DNA of 64,000 bases from Epiperipatus broadwayi. Taxonomy: Eukaryota; Onychophora; Udeonychophora; Euonychophora; Peripatidae. The stretch spans positions 5,824,100 through 5,888,099 of the forward strand of contig JAQFVV010000022.1 of the NCBI GenBank assembly GCA_028023455.1, in the 5' to 3' direction. The notes below the pieces were generated by a model. The model worked only from the letters and a program-made list of their open reading frames with translations. It did no database searches and was not told the origin of the DNA. Both the position numbers and the translations under genes were made by a program. Below, piece after piece: positions 1-12,539 of this stretch. Each line of letters starts with the position of its first letter. The first letter of the stretch is position 1.

Positions 1-887
1 TCTCTATATCTGTTACTTGTAATCTATATAGCCATTACTTTCTCAAGCCAAAACTTTAACTTTTCTTTATCTAAAAAAAAAATTTTCCATCATTACTTAA
101 GTTTATCATATTTGGTTTAGATGGAATAAACCAAAGGGTTATAATATATATATTGTAACCGGACCACCATACAACCCCTTTATTACCTCGGTTGTAACAA
201 TTTCTTGATGAGCATGTTGCAGGAAGGGACTATTGATTGGCATTTCCCAATGCAGATGTTAAACCCCCCTACAACAATATTTCCTGCTCATCAAAGGATG
301 TAGCACCATAGAGACTCGAAGTATGTAGACATTTCTGTTTGATTTTTCAAATGGCACCACTAGAGTTCCATCTCACTACAACTTGACTTACTTAGGTCTA
401 GTTATGCCAGACATAGCTCAGGAGGCATGAGATTCTCATTAACAAGTGCACTGAATGATGAGTGATGCAATAAAAAAATATAGAATTGAACAACTGGATA
501 ACTAAAATTAATTTTAGGTAACAACAATTTTATTTAACAAATTAATTTGCAAGTCCTTCTAATAAAGTTCATTCATATCCATGTGATGACTCATTTTCAG
601 TTCATTTATGAAAAGGTTAGAAGCAGTTTATTGATCAATAGTTCATTTACAAGTCATTCTAATAAAGTTCATCCTTCATTTCAAATGAAGGCTCATTTTG
701 ATTTATCTTAGGTAAAGAATTCAAAGGGTATTTTATCAAGTAGATGTCTACCAATACTGCATGAATATTTTTCAACTCTTTATTCCATATCTGTACATCC
801 TTTTTAGGTAGGTAAGTAGGTAAGCTGAGCTATTCCAGATCTGTAAGGTTTCTATAATTCAGTCAAGTATCAATGTATATTGGTGCT
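1..887. other. AT-rich region without recognisable gene
   Basis: No supportable coding region on either strand. A short imperfect inverted pair is visible at about 212-235 and 281-297 (a TTGATGAGCA...AGGAA type motif and its complement TTCCTGCTCATCAA). A pair of diverged direct repeats is listed separately. Confidence 0.6.
545..708. repeat. Pair of diverged direct repeats (~50 bp)
   Basis: The motif AAGTCMTTCTAATAAAGTTC followed by CAT and a pyrimidine-rich stretch appears near 550 and again near 651. Each copy is followed by a CTCATTTT motif. It looks like an old local duplication with no coding content. Confidence 0.5.
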
Positions 888-1085
888 CATAAGTTTCATT
901 ATTTTCTTTGTATACAATCGAGATGCATGTAAGCATTTGTAATTTTTATAGTACTTCATTATTTTATTTAATTTATCAAAACAGGTAATGTGAACAATTC
1001 TTGGTTTGTGGATTATTCATAGTCCAATCAGTGTAAATGTGCATCTATGTGCATAAGTTTCATTACTTTCTTCTGAAGCAGTCAA
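888..1085. repeat. Dispersed repeat, copy 1 (other copies at 4085-4320)
   Basis: This stretch shares phrases with 4085-4320: TCATTATTTTATTT, a run ending in TAATTTATCA, GTGTAAATGT, CATCTATGTGCATAAG and TTTCATTACTTTCTTC. In the second locus the module is itself partly duplicated. The two loci are similar but diverged. No ORF or tRNA-like box is evident, so the class is unknown. Confidence 0.6.
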
Positions 1086-1774
1086 TCTTAGCTTAAGATT
1101 GAGCTTCATGTTTCCACCTACTAACCTATATTTAAATCCCTATTTCCCATCCCGCTCCTTTTGTCATGTATATATATTTTATGTATATATTTGAGATTCA
1201 CGCCTAAATTATAAAATTTAATGTTTCAATAACATGTTTTAAAATTATTATTAATTCTTTTTTATCAATTATTAGTGATTATTTTTATTAAAGTATTATA
1301 GGTGTGACTCAATATATATATATTAAATATATATAGGAGCAAAACTTACTAACAAAATATTGATTTTTTTTAAATATTTTATTATATGTCATTTTTTAAT
1401 ATTTTCTTTTTAAATTGCTTGTTTTTTTATTAAACTATTATAAAATCTAATATGGAAGATGTGACTGTTGTTAATTGTCCAAAAATAATTAAAGGGAGGT
1501 ATTTTTTAATTAAAGTTTTACTTAAAATAAATGGGATTAAGTAGACTAAAGATTTTCTTTTGTATAAACATGTTGTCAAATCTATTTCTAATCTGGAAAT
1601 AGATTTGAATTTATTTTTGGACATTATCTTACTGTTGCATCTTCAAAAACAACTGATAAAGAAAAGGTATAAAATGACTGAATTTTGAGTCACAGGAGAT
1701 TAGCTACTATTGAGGGAACTGATTGTAAATGTATTACATGTCGCTTGAAACTTAAATAATGTAGCAGTAAATCC

Positions 1775-1797
1775 ATCACTTCTCGGCCCTTTTGGGT
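1775..1797 (+). pseudogene. U2 snRNA 5'-end-like fragment
   Basis: ATCACTTCTCGGCC followed by CTTTTGGG resembles the conserved 5' end of U2 snRNA (ATCGCTTCTCGGCCTTTTGG). It differs by one substitution and one extra C, and resemblance stops after about 23 bases. No Sm site or branch-recognition segment follows, so it is not a functional gene. It sits in a locally GC-rich patch (about 1775-1850) that stands out here. It may be a truncated retro-copy or chance similarity. Confidence 0.3.
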
Positions 1798-1899
1798 CAT
1801 CATCTTCCGCGGCCGTACCATCCTGCTGCCCAAGAGTGAAAACCCTGACCTAAGAACTTCAGTGTGCTAATAGAAGCTTGCTGCCACAGGAGAATGTGC

Positions 1900-2900
1900 A
1901 ATATTTTAAATTGAACTCTTAAAACTGCAAGGTAATTTTTCAAGCCATCACCTCAAACTAAATCTAGCCTAAATAATCTATCAAGATTTCTTCTAATGTA
2001 TTATTTAACTTTGTTTTTGTTTTAATATGTAATTTGCTCTTAAGTAATTCCTATAAATTTAATTCTCTCTTATATGCTCTTAACTTTCCTTAACTTTGGT
2101 GTGGTCATTTATTTACATGTATTTATTATTTGATTTACCTGTTTGCTTATTAAGATGCTAATTTCCAGCAACCTGGTGAACTTAATTTCTAAAATCCTTT
2201 TTGTTTTTCAATTAAATCTCCATTAATTAAGATTTTTAACATTCCCTCAATATATTATATGATATATGTTTGCCAGTTTTTTTTTTTTTTGAATCAACAT
2301 TTTATGTTGGTTTATTATAAAAATATATTTCTTCAACTCTGGATTTTCTACCCAGGGAAAATCCAGAACTCAAGCTAATTAATGCTCTAAAACATTTATT
2401 TTATAATTATTTATTAAATTCTGAAAGGGTGACTTATAATTTGTTTTCTATATAACTGCTAATCTTACTTCATTTTTTATACTCTTAAAATATCAAATAC
2501 AGTATTTAAATATTCCAGTTATTATAAAAATCATGAAGGTGAGATTGAATTATTTTAAATAGCAGAAAAGGGATGGGGGTAAATCTTAATGTTACTTTTG
2601 CTAAATAAAATCTTCAAGTATATTTTAAGTAAATGAAATGTAAATATCTCTCTCTATATATATATAAAACTGCATAGCGTATTATTTGTCTAAATTATGA
2701 TATTCAAACTAGGGTCATTTATTTTTAAAAGCAGTAAATCTTATTCAATGTTGTTAGGGGCATTCATTTGTACTGCGTTACTGACATTTAGCCTATCTTC
2801 GTATATATATATTATGTGCTTCTTAATCTGGGGGTTGCAACAAGTTTGAACCCATAGATTTCTTCTCATACCTCATTCCATAGATAGTTGAGCTATCTGG
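1900..2900. other. AT-rich region without recognisable gene
   Basis: Low-complexity A/T sequence with poly-T runs and short TATATA stretches. I see no ORF, RNA box or repeat boundary worth naming. Confidence 0.55.
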
Positions 2901-2914
2901 ACCACATTTATTCC

Positions 2915-3042
2915 ATATAAAATGCCTCTGGTGGTGATCCCGTAAGTTTGGCACACGCTATGCATATCTACTTTCTTCATATAAAAGGGCCTCTGGCGGT
3001 GATCCCTAAGTTTGGCACACGCTATCCCATCCACTTCATTCT
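2915..3042. repeat. Tandem duplication of ~63 bp
   Basis: Two adjacent copies share ATATAAAA, GCCTCTGG, GGTGATCCC, TAAGTTTGGCACACGCTAT and a pyrimidine-rich end (roughly 2915-2976 and 2978-3042). Copies differ at a few positions and by one indel. The unit has higher GC than its surroundings and may be the 3' non-coding end of an old retroelement whose coding end is at 3086-3180. Confidence 0.65.
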
Positions 3043-3085
3043 CGTCCAGAAGCACGACCTTTTCCTCTTAGTTATTTTTAGGCTA

Positions 3086-3180
3086 TTATGTCAGCACCGC
3101 AAACTTCTTCCTATTTATTATTTCTTTTGCCTCATGACCCAGTCTTAATGCTCTAATATTTAAAATTGCACTCTGCTCAA
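3086..3180 (-). pseudogene. Possible retroelement ORF end, family unknown
   Basis: Read on the minus strand, this interval is open and protein-like (contains LNIRALRLGHEAKE and INRKKFAVLT) before a TAA at 3086-3088. The composition is unlike random AT-rich translation, and it runs directly into the 63-bp duplicated unit downstream, as expected for the C-terminus and 3' end of a decayed retroelement. I do not recognise the family and see no catalytic motif. Confidence 0.25.
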
Positions 3181-3942
3181 TATATATATATATGCCAAAT
3201 ATTACTATCTAGATTAATTACTAATATTATTTTAGTTTTATCCCATCATAGTAATTTGTTATTTATCTATTTAAGAGTATATGCCTTGGGAAAAATAAAG
3301 CGTTCATCTTACTATTGTTAAAATAATTTTTCATTAAATATTTTGTCATAGATTCAAATATAATCAAATGTTTTCAAATGTATTTTATTTATTTTCACGA
3401 CCGTAATGGCATGAAAATAGTTTATATCATATGTATAATGAATTTCCGAACGCTCCTAGAAAAATATATGTTAGTCACCATGTTTCTGAACCATAAATCA
3501 AAGCATTAATGGCAGTATTATGTAATTCTTTCTAATATTCGATTGGTATCTTAATATTGGACCCACCAAAGATGTTTGTTTAGTTGTAATATATTATTTA
3601 GCTAATAAAGAGCATATGAGAAATAATAGCATGAATGACACTATGTAATTATCTACCGCTTGCTCATTCACGCACAGACTAATGTACTTAATTTATAAAT
3701 TTATAATAATTTGTCAGTATATTAAAATATATTTTATTTTCTAACTTATTTGAGTAGTTAGAATTCCTTCTTTTCTCCACTTCCAAAAGTAAAGCCTGCT
3801 TATATATATTTTAGTTTAGTCATAGTATTATAGATGTCTCATTGTTTTGCTCAGCTTTGCTAGTCAGCCAGATTAAAATTAATTCTCATGGGCCATCACT
3901 ATTATGTTATTCATTAGGTGTTTGATCTGGAGCTTATGGAGT

Positions 3943-3954
3943 GGGTTCGAATCC
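3943..3954 (+). promoter_or_regulatory. tRNA-type B-box motif
   Basis: GGGTTCGAATCC is a perfect match to the internal pol III B box. I could not find a good A box 30-60 bases upstream, so this is a motif only, possibly from a decayed tRNA-derived SINE. Weaker B-box-like strings also occur at 18233-18247 (with an A box) and near 29160. Confidence 0.3.
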
Positions 3955-4084
3955 AAGTTAGTCCCTGACCTAAATCTTGGGCTGGACTGGGTTTGAAGTA
4001 CATTTTGTGAGTTCCAGCTCATGTTAGATGGATAAACATGTTTTGACCAGCACACTTCACATAATACCAATATGCAGATAAGCA

Positions 4085-4320
4085 TTTATAATCCATATAG
4101 TCTTTCATTATTTTATTTCTAATTTATCATATCAGGTAGTGTAAACAATTCAGTATTTGTGGACTATTCATAATCCACTCAGTGTAAATGTTCATCTATG
4201 TGCATAAGTTTCATTACTTTCTTCACCTAATACCAATATGCAGGTAAGCATTTATAATCCATATAGTCTTTCATTATTTTATTTATATACCATCGAGATG
4301 CCTGTAAGCATTTGTAATTT
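4085..4320. repeat. Dispersed repeat, copies 2 and 3 (related to 888-1085)
   Basis: Contains the 888-1085 module, with a partial internal repetition: the phrase ACCAATATGCAG, then TAAGCATTTATAATCC, then ATATAGTCTTTCATTATT occurs near 4070 and again near 4232. No coding potential. Confidence 0.6.
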
Positions 4321-4567
4321 TTATTTAGTGATATAGCATAACCACTATTATTTGGTCTGCCAAAGATATATATTTCTTCATATAAGTTGATCAGCAGCTG
4401 CATTTATTTATTAGCCAGTTAGAGTTATATGTAATAGCTGAGTATTTCTGGCTCTTCTAGGTATACTTATTTGTAAATCAATAATATCAATCATTATAAG
4501 TATTCGTTTTTTTTTTTGAGTTTATTTCAATTCAAATGTATCTGTAAATGAGAAGTCAATCCTTATT

Positions 4568-5040
4568 AAAAATGCATTTTGATTATAGGTATTTTAGTAT
4601 TTATAATTTATCTTTAATACAACGTATTTCCATAGCTAAATTTATTCATAATTTTCTTCTTTTTTTTTCTTTTTACGAAAGGTGTTTTGTTTTATCTTTT
4701 ATAAACACATATAAATATTGAATAAAATGCCTTTTGATTATCGACATTTGAGACATCTAGTATTCACAATTTATTATTAATAAAACGTATTTTTACGTAG
4801 CTATCTTTATTCATAAATTTCTTCTTTTTTTTTTAGAAAGATGTTTGGTCTTTTATAAACACATATAAGTATTGATTAAAATGCCTTTTAATTATCGACA
4901 TTTAAGACATCTAGTATTTACAATTTATTACTAATAAAACATATTTTTACGTAGCTAAATTTATTCATAAATTTCTTTTTTTTTTAAGAAAGATGGTTTG
5001 TTTGGTCTTTTATAAACACATGTAAATATTGAATAAAATT
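4568..5040. repeat. Tandem repeat, ~156-bp unit, three copies
   Basis: Units begin with AAAATGC near 4568, 4724 and 4878; a fourth start near 5034 breaks off at once. Each carries a GATTAT...ACATT segment, a run ending AATAAAACGTATTTTTACGTAGCT, an A/T stretch with a poly-T tract, then TTTTATAAACACATATAA. Spacing is 154-158 bp. Non-coding minisatellite. Confidence 0.8.
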
Positions 5041-7060
5041 GTTACCTTCATTTTTTTATCCAGTCTGTTCCATCAAAAAGGGGTCGCTTTATTTAAGATG
5101 AATGGCATTATTCACTTTCATGATGTTTACCCAGGCAAATCTTGGAGTACCATGGCTTTTGGATGAAGAAAAGAAGCTGTTATTGCCTAGCCTTCCATCA
5201 TTATTATTTGCTTATTAATGTTTTTTTTCATCATTAACAGTGGATCGTTAACTGCTCTTAAAAATCTTTTTTCAAATTAAATTCTTATCCTCTTTAAAAT
5301 CTACTTTAAAAATATCTCTACAAAATCATTGAAAAACTCTTTGAAAAAACTGCTGTGAACTTCCAATTCATCTATTTATATTCTGATCTTTGGATTGATT
5401 AAGCAGCTCAGCCCACTATATCTTATTTGTTGCACAGCTTTCATGTAAGCCCTAGTGCTTTTCTCTTCATAAGGATTGGATAATACTTTTCACGGGACAG
5501 ATAATGAACCAGGAGGATTAATCCATGTTTTCCAATTTATTAAGACTGCCTCAAGCTATTATCACACTTTATACGACATCATTCCAAAAATTAAAATGTA
5601 ATATTTTTAATAAATGCCAGCTTTAAATAAATATGAGTGATATATTTAAATCATAATCTAAAATTATGAAATCAATAATGAAGGTTTCACTTTATTTTTT
5701 TCAGTTATAGAAAAAAAATGATTTTCTTGTCAAGTCATAAACTAAACTTTTTGCTATATTTTTCTAGAAAAAATATAAGATCGACTTTTTTATACATTTG
5801 CCATTTTTTAAGGTGGGAGGGTAAATAGCTCTTAGAATAAATACACACATGAAACAGCATTCTTGTTTCAATATATATATATATATATTGTAACCTTCTG
5901 GTTTGGCACCAGAAATGTTAATTAGAATTATGTAATACTATATCAGTAACATCTGATGTCAACTTATTAAAAAAAATGAAATAACTTGAAATTTTTTAAA
6001 AAAATTTATTAATGATTTAAAACCATGCTTAAAAGCACTTGTAGATGTAAGTTGAAAATTATTAGATGTTTAATATCTTGCTTTAGTGTATAATTAAGGA
6101 TAGGAAAGGGTGTAGCTTGTCACAAAAGTAGTCAGTCTAGTTTGAGTTAATTCTAATTTATTTTATTTGTCTGCAGAACAGTATCAAGATTTGTTTGAAT
6201 GATTCTCTAGTTCATCTGCTTATAATATAGTATAAACAGTGAAATATGTTTAGCTCGTCATCATTAAAACTGTCATTTTAGTCATATCAGTTTAGTACCT
6301 ATTGTATATTATTAATAAATATTCATTCATGTCTGTGTCATTTTTCAACTTCATTTTTCATTCATGTACTTCATTTAATCATCAAATATCATGTCACATA
6401 ACCAAATATCTAATTTTACAACCAATAGTTTAAAAAAACAGCTTAATTACATTTTAAATGAATTCATGGATTACTGGACTAATGAATTATTAAACAACAA
6501 TTATACTATAAAATATTTTATTTGTTAAAATATTTGTCATTAATTTTATTCTGTTACTTAAAAAATACAGAATATTCTATTCTTAGTTCAATTTAATATT
6601 TAATATTTTTTTATTTAACAGACAAAATAGTTGTTTTTTTTTGTTTCTTCTTTCTTTCTTTCTTTTTCAAGACAAGAAAGTTTCTTGCATAAAATTCTCC
6701 TAATTAAAAATCTTAGTGAAATGGGTGGAGTAGTTCTCTGTCTGGTGACCTTTGAACTTTCAAATGATCTTGGATTATTGGAAGAATAGATGCTTGGGTA
6801 ATGTTCTGTGATCTATAAAAAGAGAGGATTACAATTCCATTTGGGCTGTTGACTAAATTTTTCTACTACCAATTGAACTCCAATTCACTTTCTGAACAAA
6901 GTTTTAATAGTACAGTTTTTTGTTATAAGCTGATTGTTCCAAGACTCAAGTGAAAGTGAAAAGTATTATTGGTTTCTGAATATGAGAATGTAAATGACCG
7001 TAGATGTATATCTTTACTCTTAATTAATTGTTTAAATTCTCAAATCATTATTTAAAAATG
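5041..7060. other. AT-rich region without recognisable gene
   Basis: No supportable ORF or repeat structure. There is a (TA)n run near 5870-5890 and a CTTT microsatellite-like stretch near 6645-6665. A slightly GC-richer piece near 6720-6790 has no open frame of note. Confidence 0.55.
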
Positions 7061-7061
7061 C

Positions 7062-7322
7062 ATGTGTGTCTACACTATAAATTATTTAAATTTAATTGCT
7101 AATATGGAAAAAGGAATGGAAATGCGTAATTGTATTTTAAAATTGTTTTATTTAAACTTTAATCATAATTGTAAAGAAGTAAGAAGAATGTCTGTTTATG
7201 TTTCAAGATTATTTTTCCTAAAATTTAATTATAATATTAATGGAGTGGCTGAAATGTGTGAATACTTTTATTATTTTGGAAAATGTCCGAACTTTTTTAT
7301 TAAACATATTAAGAACTCTTAG
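7062..7322 (+). other. Unrecognised 86-aa ORF made of ~21-aa tandem repeats
   Basis: The frame is open for 86 codons. Three consecutive segments of about 21 residues resemble each other, each with an aromatic/leucine-rich first half and a charged end finishing in Met (NYLNLIANMEKGMEM, then LFYLNFNHNCKEVRRM, then LFFLKFNYNINGVAEM). The DNA shows a matching degenerate 63-66-nt tandem repeat. No start context, signal peptide or known domain is evident. It may simply be a diverged minisatellite whose period is a multiple of three. Confidence 0.25.
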
Positions 7323-7329
7323 TATTAAA

Positions 7330-9740
7330 TTTTTGCTAGTTATAAAAGAAGAAAGTTGAGATGATATGCATATGAATAAGTTATTTTTATTATCCTTATT
7401 GTTGGAACACTTGCCTGACTATTTATATTTGTGCCTATTTGAAAAAAAGAATAAATATGTAATTCAACAGATTGTCTAATTACTTCTCTCCAAATGCTTT
7501 GAGGGATGAACTTATAAAAATAGTATTAAACTGAGTATGACTTTCTTTTATTAATTGTTCTCATCATGTGCAGTGGGATTTCCTTATTTAAAATATTATA
7601 ATTACAGGAATTGAAGTGAATTTTATAAACTAAATAATTATATGTGTTTATGAATGGCCTCTGAAAATATAAAACAAATGTATATCTCACAAATGAAATA
7701 ATAAATTATTGCTTTACCTATGTCGTATTTAAATGTTTATTGCTTAACCTTTTGACCGCTGATTATATTATTGGCCCGAGTGAGTTAAAAATCAAAACTT
7801 TTAATTGGCCAAGACAAAGTCAATTGTCAAAATATATTCACTTTTTAATATAATATTCACTTTAGATTCGTTTGTAAAAAGTATATTAATAATTTGTCAG
7901 GTTATGAAAGTGAATGAAAGTTCTTTCAAAAATAAATTTCTATTTGTTTATTGTGGAAATATTTGATAGCGGCAAATTTAAAAAGGTGAATGTAATAACG
8001 AATTAAAGAGTTGCTGACGTAAAAAAATTTTTCCAGTTTTACGTTAAGAAAAAGTAAATATTTTTTTTGCTAAAATCTTAAATATTTTTACTAAAATCTT
8101 AAATATTTTTTTTAAATAATTTTGGTTTTAGCATTATTTTACTTATATATTCATAATTTCTCAAAAAATACTTTATAATTGTCTAAAAACATTTATCATT
8201 TTCGAATTGAAAATCTTAGTGTTTTTCTTTGATTAGGCCATTTCTTTGTCCTTGCCAGCCAATCAGAATGTCTTTGATGGCTGAGAGCCAATCACCGACA
8301 AGCTTTATCCTTTGAAAAACTTTACAGACAGTTTTATTGATTTTTTACTTGTAAAATAATTCAAGAGAGGGTAGCATCTTACAGAACTTTTAAAAACCTA
8401 GCTAAAGAGTCTAAAATGTCTATCTTAGCATTAAAAATAATGGAATTAGAGTGATGTAAATCATCAACGAAACCTCTCATAAGAGACAGCACAAAGGTTA
8501 ATAAAGAATTCTCCTATATATAATGTTAACAGCAGTTTCATTAGCTTTGGTAAGACCATTGAATACTGCTATTCTGAATCCAAAATAATATTGTTTTCCT
8601 GCAGGAATGTGTTGTGTTCGTCAATATTTATCTTTGTGCCAGTTATTATCATTATTTAATACATGACCAAGAGATGTCATTTACAAACTGTAAATAAACT
8701 TTTCGTTTTTCAACCTAGAAGAAAAAAAGAACTTTAATGATTATTCTTATTATTTGGTAGTTAGTATATAGGTAGTTTAAAAGGTTGTTTTATGATTTTT
8801 ATTATTATATTTATTATTGTTTTCTACAAGAACTTCTCATTAAATGTATAATATGAAGAAAATATTATGCTAGGTAATTTTTTTTATTAGTTTAATATAT
8901 TTTTTATTGTGCGCTAATGTTTCTATTGTGCGTGTTAGAAATAGAAACATTCATTTAATGTTGAAGGGGGAACAGCTCTTTTGAAAAGAAGCTCATTATA
9001 TAAAATTTTTATAGTTTGTCTTTGCGTTTTTTAATAGATTATAAAATAATTATGTTCAATAATTATTTAACCTAGAATTTTAAAATTTTGTCGTTTATCT
9101 TAAACCAAACTTTTACTTTAATTTTGTGCTAATGCAAATGCACTATAAAAAAGATTATTTTGTCTCACCTTGCCAATTGAAATTATTTTTGCCTTGCTTT
9201 TCAACTGTAATTAGTATGTTTCCAAGTTATAAATATTATATTTATCAGATATGAAATAGTTCTTCATTATTGCTTTTACAGTTATTAATTGATATTTTTA
9301 CAGTAGTTCTTTACCTACTGGTATGCTTATATATGTGTGTCTATTATTAAATCCAATTATAATAATGTTTGAATTTAAAGTAAAAATGATATAAGATCAT
9401 CGGTTTCAGAGGGTGAGAATGGTCCAATTGAAATTGAAAGATTCGAAATTTACTTAAGTATGAATTTATTGTTCTTTATTATGCTTGGATAGAAAAGTAT
9501 TTAGTGGCTATGTAGAATGAAGTTAGTTATGTTGTATAGTATCTTATGGGATTGAGTAATCTCTCCCCTTTTAGTTATTTGAATATTTGACATGAGTAGA
9601 TTATATAGTATATTGTATGGGATAGAGTAAATTCTCCCTTTGTTTATTGAAGTATTTGTTAGGAGTAGATTGAATCCTCCAGTTCTGATAGTTATATTTT
9701 ATGAATTAGAGTCTAAGAAGCCTATTTGATCTCCCTCATT
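7330..9740. other. AT-rich region without recognisable gene
   Basis: No coding region supported. A GC-richer patch at 8235-8310 carries two CCAATC motifs (CCAGCCAATCAG and GAGCCAATCACC) about 45 bp apart; I cannot attach a gene to them. At 9480-9740 loosely repeated phrases (GTATGGGATAGAGTAA, GAGTAGATT, CTCTCCC/TCTCCC) suggest an old ~75-bp tandem repeat. Confidence 0.5.
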
Positions 9741-9741
9741 T

Positions 9742-10107
9742 TTGGTGATGAGAATTTGTTCCCACCAGTTTATTTTAGTCTCAGAAGTTAGACTTGGGAA
9801 TTATTGTACTGTTATTTATATGATTAGAATTGTGAAAGTCTTTTATCCCCATGTGCCTTATGGAATGATTTCATCTTTTACTCATAACCAAGTGCCAGAT
9901 AATTTGTTGATAAAAAGGAGAGTAAAAGCAGAATTGATTTTCTCACAAAACAGCTGTAGTAGAATTAGTGCTAAAGCTTGGTTGGTCATTATCATCATCA
10001 TCATCATCATCCGTATTATGACTTATTACAAGTTCATATGTAAACTGATTGGATTGATTAATATTATTTATTTTATGACAGATAGCATAATTCAGACACA
10101 TGCATAA
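9742..10107 (+). other. Unrecognised 121-aa ORF, probably not a gene
   Basis: An open frame of 121 codons with an apparently mixed composition up to residue ~80, followed by eight isoleucines encoded by an ATC/ATT microsatellite (about 9986-10011). No domain, signal peptide or membrane architecture that I recognise, and no splice or promoter context. Length alone is not strong support, so chance remains likely. Confidence 0.15.
9986..10011. repeat. ATC trinucleotide microsatellite
   Basis: About eight consecutive ATC/ATT units. Confidence 0.8.
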
Positions 10108-10258
10108 AGTATTAATTTAAAAGATATGGAAAAATCCATCATTAATGCATAACTTGTAATTATTATTTCAAATCATTTTATATTTATCATTTAAATTTCA
10201 TATCATCAACTTTCATAATATTCAATCATCATTTGAGTGAGCAAGCAAAAGAAGACAA

Positions 10259-10350
10259 AGTATAGTTAATTAATAGAATTATTTATTTCAATTTTGCAAA
10301 GACAGAGTATAGTTAATTAATGGAATTATTTATTTCCATTTTGCAAAGTA
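10259..10350. repeat. Tandem duplication of ~48 bp
   Basis: AGTATAGTTAATTAAT, then GAATTATTTATTTC, then ATTTTGCAAAG occurs twice in immediate succession (about 10259-10306 and 10307-10350) with two or three differences. Recent local duplication. Confidence 0.85.
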
Positions 10351-10359
10351 TAGTTTGAT

Positions 10360-12535
10360 CTTATTCTTATTTTATACTTATTCTTAGATTCAAACCCCTC
10401 TTATCTTAGTTAATGTGCATTTGAAGTAAAATGCCAAAATTTTTAGTTTCATCCTATAATTTAGTGTAAATATTTAACTGTATGTTATTTCTCATAAACC
10501 TATCAACTTAAATGATAGCTTAAGAGTGCTTAAAACAAGATGCTAAATGTAAAGTAAATTTTGTATTTTATTGTTTGAAGTGTAGGATTATATTATTTCA
10601 GCACTATATGTTTATCAGAATTGACTGATAATTTAAACAATTTTTGCAAGAAAATGTAAAGAGTTTATTTTGGTGTATTATTTTAGTATTGACAATATAA
10701 TGTGTTTTCCATAAGTCTATCAGAATGCCTTGATAGCTGGGATGTGTCAGAACAGAAGATAGAAAGTTATCTTATGTTATCTGCTCTCATGTAAATTTTT
10801 CAACTGTTGATGTTAAATACATCTAGAACCGGAACCTGCACAAATTATAAAAAAATTAAATGTTTGCTTAACTATTTTGTAAATAAATGTTTTATTACTC
10901 AAAGTTGTGTTCAGAATTCTTCTTTGACATACATTCGTATTTCACATTTCCACACATGCACACACATTTACTTTATCTAATATGATATGATTGCACTTTT
11001 CATTTAATTTAATGATAAACATCCAGATATGATGATGTTGATTTCCTTGATCCAAACACTGTATGAAATGTTAATTATTTACTGATTCTCTAAAAGTTTT
11101 ATCATTCAGTTATTGTTTAGATGATGAATTGGAATCAAAATGTACTCTATCAAAATGTACTCTATTTCTTTCATTATCTAACTACCATTATTTAGTTAGG
11201 GTATTGCTTAATTTATATTATTTTCATAATAGTAAATAGTAGTTATTGAGAAGTATAGATTTAAAGTTAAGCTATGCAATAAATTAATTCCCTGAGATAT
11301 TCAATTATTAATTTAGATTAAATATTAATTCAGTTAACTAGTTTAGATTATCGTATAATTAAAAGTTCAGTAATGTTAGCTTTACTTTATATTCAATTCC
11401 AACTTGCTATACAATATAGTTACTAAACAGTACATTTTATTTATTAATTTAATTTTCTAATATAGTAGAGGTTGTTCAATGCATGTAGATGATGGAAGGA
11501 GGTGAAGTATATACTATAACTTGTTAATTTAGATGGTAGAATTTTACCAATTTAATTCTTATTTATTATAGAATTTAATAGATATTTTGTTTCATATTAA
11601 TTATAATATTTCCTCCCACATCTAATGTACATTTTACACCTTATAGACCTCAATATCCCTCAACTGAGCTAAGCTAAGGTAAAACTTCATTTAAGAGCCT
11701 CATTAATAATTTTTAAGGTAAAATTAGATCAATAGTTTATTCTATGATTTATAGAATTGGTGCCTCCAGATATCTGTGGATAGGAAAGGTAGGAGAGGTG
11801 TTGGTGATCAATGATGAGAGGTTACAATATATAAAAAATATAATAAATAATTTAAAATTTTACTTAGTCATATAAGAGATTTCTTTTAAAAATTAAGTGA
11901 CATTTAAAATTACTATTTGAAAAAGTTTGTATTATATAAAAGTTCATACTTTCCACTGCTGTAGGTTTATTGAAGTCCATCTTTGTTGTCCTTAATACAT
12001 CACACAACTCTGGTCACTGTTCCTTCCATCCCATATTGATATTGTCCTAGGTAGAAATGAATTCATTGCTAACCAGTTTCCAGGAACTATCACTCTGGAG
12101 GCCATCTCAGATACTGCAAATATGGAAAATGTAATTTATTGCATGATCCCTACAAGTTTGGAGATCCACAATACACATATGAAATATGTTTAACCAATCA
12201 GCAAGTGCCAACCAAAAAAACTTAAAAGTTTTCTTTTTATATCATTTTTAATTCTTATCATAAAATTCCAGGATCGATCTTGCCTGGCTTGGCACTGTAC
12301 TTATTGGTAATGGTGATTTTTTCTCTATGGAGCATGAGTTTATTTGCATCATTATTGACCATCTTGCTTTAGAGTGAGAACTCAAAATTTTATCACTAAT
12401 ATTTTTTAAGTGATTTCTTATCTGACTTACAATCGGTTAAATGCCCAAGGGCCTGTCTGCTATTACATGATTATAGAAAATCATTTCCATTCTAATATTA
12501 AAAATAATTTTTAACTTTAACTAATTAACACTGTT
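10360..12535. other. AT-rich region without recognisable gene
   Basis: No coding region supported. A 15-bp exact tandem (CAAAATGTACTCTAT) occurs at about 11136-11165. The last ~300 bp may hold an unrecognisable N-terminal part of the Penelope-like relic that follows. Confidence 0.5.
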
Positions 12536-12539
12536 ACAA

